Below, in pieces: positions 35,656 through 39,376 of a stretch of 39,376 nt of DNA. The stretch is taken from contig JAUSEW010000005.1 of NCBI GenBank assembly GCA_030651475.1, forward strand, positions 1 through 39,376, in the 5' to 3' direction. This DNA is from Candidatus Levyibacteriota bacterium (GTDB taxonomy: Bacteria > Patescibacteriota > Microgenomatia > Levybacterales > UBA12049). The notes beneath the pieces are model-generated. The model worked only from the letters and a program-made list of their open reading frames with translations, was not told the origin of the DNA and ran no database searches. The first letter of the stretch is position 1, and every line of letters starts with the position of its first letter. A program made the position numbers and the translations under genes.

Positions 35656-36621
35656 ATGAAAAATTTTAAAATTAAAATTGGATTATTGGTAGTATTTGTT
35701 TATTTGTTTATTGGGTTATTGTCGCCTAAGGCGACTGCGCAAGAAGATATTAGGACAATGACGATTGTTCCTCCGACGGTTGAACAGAGTCTGGATCCGG
35801 GAGGAAAAGCCGAAGGCACAATGAAAGTTATCAACGACAGTAACTCTCCTCTATCTTTCACTGTTTCCGTTAACGATTTTATCGTCGAAGATGCCAAAGG
35901 AACTCCAAATTTACTTGCTCCGAATACTCTTTCCAAGAAATTCAGCGCGTCTTCCTGGATTGGAGTTACGCCAAGCTCGTTCATAGTCCCTCCTCATGAC
36001 AAACAAGTTTTAAATTACTATATCCAAGTTCCCTCTTACGCCAGGCCAGGAGGACATTATGCATCGGTTGTCTTTACTCCAACAAACAATATCGGAATAC
36101 AAGGAACCGGAGCATCTGTTGAAACAAAAGTGGGTACTCTTTTCTATATTTCCGTAAGCGGCACTATCAACGAATATGCCATGATAACCAAATTTCTCAC
36201 AAACTCATTCCAAGAATACGGTCCTGTAAGTATAGCAACGACAATTAAAAACTTTGGAGATCTGCATATTAAACCTGCAGGACAAATAACTATTTATGAT
36301 ATGTTTGGCAGAAAAATTGAAAGCTCAACTTTCCCTAAATTCAATATTTTCCCTCTGGCTTCGCGAGACTATCAAAACAGCATTGGAGCCAAAATAATGA
36401 TCGGACGCTTCAGAGCCAATATCCTAACAAGCTACGGCCAAAATAACAATCTTCCGCTGATTGCAAATGTCTATTTCTGGGTTTTCCCATGGAAGATAGC
36501 CTTAATAATTATCCTTGCAATAATCGCTATAATTTTGGGGACAAAGTATTGGAAGAAGAAATCAAGTAAAGAAGAGGACTCTGTCAAAGACGAGGATCAA
36601 CCTCAGATAATCCACCATTGA
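35656..36621 (+). CDS. DUF916-like membrane-anchored protein
   Basis: MTIVPPTVEQSLDPGGKAEGTMKVINDSNSPLSFTVSVNDF...PPHDKQVLNYYIQVPSYARPGGHYASVVFTP; C-terminal TM and KKKSSKEEDS tail. Confidence 0.75.
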   Translation: MKNFKIKIGLLVVFVYLFIGLLSPKATAQEDIRTMTIVPPTVEQSLDPGGKAEGTMKVINDSNSPLSFTVSVNDFIVEDAKGTPNLLAPNTLSKKFSASSWIGVTPSSFIVPPHDKQVLNYYIQVPSYARPGGHYASVVFTPTNNIGIQGTGASVETKVGTLFYISVSGTINEYAMITKFLTNSFQEYGPVSIATTIKNFGDLHIKPAGQITIYDMFGRKIESSTFPKFNIFPLASRDYQNSIGAKIMIGRFRANILTSYGQNNNLPLIANVYFWVFPWKIALIIILAIIAIILGTKYWKKKSSKEEDSVKDEDQPQIIHH

Positions 36622-36632
36622 AATTCTAAAGA

Positions 36633-37511
36633 CTAGTATCCTACCCACCACCAATCGTGGAGCAATTTTGGGGTTTGATTAAAAGAATCAGTTGCAGTCC
36701 TCCGCACAATTCTATAAAGAAAAGTAAATTTCTCCGGCCATAGTCTTATAATAAGTATAATAATCAGGATAAGGATTGGAATTGCAATCCAAAGCGGTCC
36801 AAACGATATGAAAGTGAAAAACCTTATAATTTTGGACAATATGTCTTGCAAAAATGCCAAGATTTGCTGCCATAAAGAAAGAGATTTTAATTCAACTTTT
36901 TTCGTAGGCGTCAGAGATTCTTTGTCTTGATATGTTGCTTTGGCGTAAATCTCATATGTCCCTGCCGCAAGAGATGGAACTTTGAATGAATAATATCCTT
37001 TGCTGTCTGCTCTGGTAGTTAAAATCTGGCCGTTACTTAATTTAAGAGTTACCGTGGCTCCTGGCATGGTGTAACCGAAAGCCGTGACTGTTTGCCCTTG
37101 CGCAACCTCGTTTCTGCTTAATGCCAGCGTCGGAGGAAGAAAAAGATTATTCATCGTAATGCTTCCTGTTGCAGGAGGAAAAGAAAAACAGGTCGTGGAA
37201 TCCCCAACTCTGGCGAAATCAACCGCCTCAAGACAAAATCCAGAAAATCCTTTATTTATGAGAACTTGGGAAATAAAGAAATTACCATTCGCATCTGCTA
37301 CAGCGGATCGTATAAACGTACCATCCGACGAAGTTAAGATGATAGATGCGTAAGGAGAGACAAATCCGGAAACATTAAGATAGAACTCACCTACGGATGC
37401 TGATACCCCGGTTTCCAAACGGCCTGTTGGATTTTGTATGATTTGAGCGTGAGCCTTGCCTGTAACGGCTAAAGAGTAAATCAAAAATAACAGTAAAAGT
37501 AATTTCCTCAT
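36633..37511 (-). CDS. Signal-peptide, two Ig-like (carboxypeptidase-regulatory/bacterial Ig type) domains, C-terminal TM
   Basis: IILTSSDGTFIRSAVADANGNFFISQVLI and VTLKLSNGQILTTRADSKGYYSFKVPSLAAGTYEIYAKAT; TM FGPLWIAIPILILIIILIIRL. Confidence 0.75.
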   Translation of the reverse strand: MRKLLLLLFLIYSLAVTGKAHAQIIQNPTGRLETGVSASVGEFYLNVSGFVSPYASIILTSSDGTFIRSAVADANGNFFISQVLINKGFSGFCLEAVDFARVGDSTTCFSFPPATGSITMNNLFLPPTLALSRNEVAQGQTVTAFGYTMPGATVTLKLSNGQILTTRADSKGYYSFKVPSLAAGTYEIYAKATYQDKESLTPTKKVELKSLSLWQQILAFLQDILSKIIRFFTFISFGPLWIAIPILILIIILIIRLWPEKFTFLYRIVRRTATDSFNQTPKLLHDWWWVGY

Positions 37512-37835
37512 TACTATCATTCTATGCATAAAGAGATAAAGAAAACAACGCCTTGAAATCTTATTTTTAGTTTATGTCTTCTTTGCAGTCTAAACAAAAA
37601 TTCTATTCCTCGTAGCGCTTAAGAGTCTTGAGTGATAACTTAAAAATGAAGTCAAAAAATTTGTCTTATCGAATTTTTATCTTGTTTAAAGTTTTTTATA
37701 AACGAAACGTGAAATTTAAAATTTTTTAATTTTCGATAGACTTTTTTAAAACTGGAGGAAGAAAAATAAGAAACTCAAAAAGCAATTTTGTGACAAACAC
37801 ATCAAAACGCATCATTGGTTATTATAGGTTCTTTA

Positions 37836-37990
37836 ATACATTATGATATGTTTATATATAGATTATGTTTTCTGAAAATACAAACATTTATCGAATAAGC
37901 TGTAAAATTATCGTGAAAACCCACATTTTCGTACTTTTTCACACAATTTTTCCTTAGCTCGCAACAGTGTATTAAAATATCATAATGTAT
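37836..37990. repeat. 14-bp perfect inverted repeat pair in AT-rich intergenic region
   Basis: ATACATTATGATAT (37836-37849) and ATATCATAATGTAT (37977-37990), 127 nt apart. Confidence 0.7.
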
Positions 37991-38049
37991 CATTTCATCC
38001 TTACTCTAGGCTCTTGACAATATGTGATAGAATTCTCTACTCTAATTGT

Positions 38050-38163
38050 ATGGCAACAAAATTAATCTTCATTAATACTCCAGATAATCTGTATAATCCG
38101 TATAATCTCGTAGCTCGCGCTCACTTTTCACAAAAAGCAGTTAGGGAAATAAAATGCAGTTAG
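38050..38163 (+). CDS. Possible 37-aa upstream ORF overlapping the start of the SAM-domain gene
   Basis: MATKLIFINTPDNLYNPYNLVARAHFSQKAVREIKCS*, stop at 38161-38163 overlaps ATG at 38154 in another frame. Weak evidence. Confidence 0.25.
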   Translation: MATKLIFINTPDNLYNPYNLVARAHFSQKAVREIKCS

Positions 38164-39376
38164 TAGAACAATTCATATCGTTTTTAAAGAACCAAAAAAA
38201 CCAGCCTTCGAAAGCTACGGTAAAAAATTATAAAGCAGATGTAAGTCAATTTATCAGATGGTTTGAAGAAAGATTCAAAAACTTATTTGATCCGAATAAA
38301 GCAACTTTTCAAGTCGTAGGTCTCTATAAAGAATCCCAAAGTTTCTCTGCCAGCTCTATCGAAAGACACTTGTCTTCTCTTCGTAAGTTCTTCAATTTCT
38401 TAAAGCTCGAAGGCATCATCTCCCAATCTCCCCTCGAACTAAACGCTAAACGCTATACGCTAAACGCTGACCAGTATCGCATCAAGGACTTCAAAGATTT
38501 TCTTTATGTGTATAACGCTTCACATCTTACTATCAAAAACTATATCATTGATGTTAAGCAATTTTTCAAATGGGCAGAGGAAGTTACCGATAGTAAAAAC
38601 GAATGGGACCTACGGAAAAAAAATGTCTTAACCAAGATTGACAGCAGCTTTATTGAGGAATATAAAAACCGTCTTTTGGAGCAAGAATTTCTTCCTTCTA
38701 CTGTAAACCGCAAGCTCTCATCTTTGAGAAAATATTTTGCTTGGGCACAAGCCGAAAACTTACTAAGAAACGGAATTATTGAAGTTAGAAGTGAGACGTC
38801 TTTGACCACGGAAAAAGGAAGTCTTGATAATTTGATTTCCGACAATCAAAACGTCAAAGATTCAAAGTCAAGAATATCCAACTTCCCACATCAAAAATTC
38901 CAATCTCAATACTCCCCCCTACCTCCTATCCGCCTCGCGCAGAAAGTCTTTAATGTTTTTGAGCTTGTTTTTGATTATCTTGTAATTTTCCCACTGGCGA
39001 AATTAGGAGAAACATTTGACTATGTATTTTGGCAAATTCAAGGCAAACCAGTCTTCAAGGCTACAAGGTCACACCTTGTAGGCTCGTCTACCTTCGACCC
39101 TCTATCTTCTATCATCCGCAGAGTTTCTAACATTTCCAAAGAGATGTACGCTCCTCTTTCCATCTCAACCAAAAGTTTCCCGTGGCACAGAAAAGCCTGG
39201 CACCATCTGCGTCATACTAGACCGAACTGGTACAGAACATATCATTCTTACCCGATTACCCACTATTTTCACCTCGCAATTCTGATTATTTTCATGACCG
39301 CTGTGGGATTTGCGATGTACAATGCTTTCGCAAAAGGCCCGCAGCAAAGTCCCACGTTCGCAGCTGCGCCTGTCGC
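38154..39376 (+). CDS. Membrane-anchored protein with two tandem phage-integrase SAM-like (core-binding) domains, partial at window edge
   Basis: Open frame with no stop to window end (absent from ORF track). MQLVEQFISFLKNQKNQPSKATVKNYKADVSQFIRWFEE...SIERHLSSLRKFFNFLKLEGI and TIKNYIIDVKQFFKWAEE...STVNRKLSSLRKYFAWAQAENLL; TM YFHLAILIIFMTAVGFAMYNAF. Confidence 0.85.
   Translation, partial: MQLVEQFISFLKNQKNQPSKATVKNYKADVSQFIRWFEERFKNLFDPNKATFQVVGLYKESQSFSASSIERHLSSLRKFFNFLKLEGIISQSPLELNAKRYTLNADQYRIKDFKDFLYVYNASHLTIKNYIIDVKQFFKWAEEVTDSKNEWDLRKKNVLTKIDSSFIEEYKNRLLEQEFLPSTVNRKLSSLRKYFAWAQAENLLRNGIIEVRSETSLTTEKGSLDNLISDNQNVKDSKSRISNFPHQKFQSQYSPLPPIRLAQKVFNVFELVFDYLVIFPLAKLGETFDYVFWQIQGKPVFKATRSHLVGSSTFDPLSSIIRRVSNISKEMYAPLSISTKSFPWHRKAWHHLRHTRPNWYRTYHSYPITHYFHLAILIIFMTAVGFAMYNAFAKGPQQSPTFAAAPV
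38436..38468 (+). repeat. Exact 33-nt repeat, copy B
   Basis: GAACTAAACGCTAAACGCTATACGCTAAACGCT; same frame as copy A, ELNAKRYTLNA. Confidence 0.95.
39061..39081. repeat. CTACAAGGT-CAC-ACCTTGTAG hairpin inside the SAM-domain gene
   Basis: Perfect 9-bp arms; translated KATRSHLVGS. Confidence 0.8.

Noticed and set aside
39201-39218. HHLRHT in the SAM-TM protein resembles tyrosine-recombinase box II (HxLRHT)
   Set aside because: No box I Arg region or catalytic Tyr region, and the motif is directly followed by a TM helix; more likely a basic/aromatic juxtamembrane segment.

Overview
The window is a gene-dense, AT-rich bacterial chromosome segment. Gene content, small operons and many in-frame dispersed repeats suggest a Candidate Phyla Radiation (Microgenomates/Patescibacteria-like) genome; this is inference, since no phylogeny was run. 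Main blocks: a partial PAP2 phosphatase and galU (-); a ribosomal/transcription block secE-nusG-rplK-rplA-[solitary fabD]-L10 leader-rplJ-rplL (+); an HTH protein and a lone receiver domain; a sugar/glycan block (-) of galT, a glycogen-synthase-like GT, an orphan HIT-like protein, two GT4 enzymes and WecG/TagA; mreB (-); a PEGA/beta-propeller protein; tRNA-Arg(CCU) and tRNA-Pro(CGG); DsbA+VKOR; ndk; an M16 protease; argS; a four-gene two-component operon; comEA-comEC-MBL (split ComEC) with leuS (-); a secreted/membrane cluster of two paired modules (protein ending ITY[IV]ATPTF plus DUF916-like anchor); an Ig-like membrane protein; and, running off the right edge, an open reading frame missing from the ORF track. 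That ORF encodes two tandem integrase-type SAM-like DNA-binding domains, no catalytic domain so far, and a transmembrane helix. The two most unusual signals are (1) this membrane-tethered integrase-SAM protein and (2) a vocabulary of short palindromic or tandem repeats that occur between genes and also inside conserved genes, translated in frame. One is an exact 33-nt repeat encoding ELNAKRYTLNA in two unrelated proteins.
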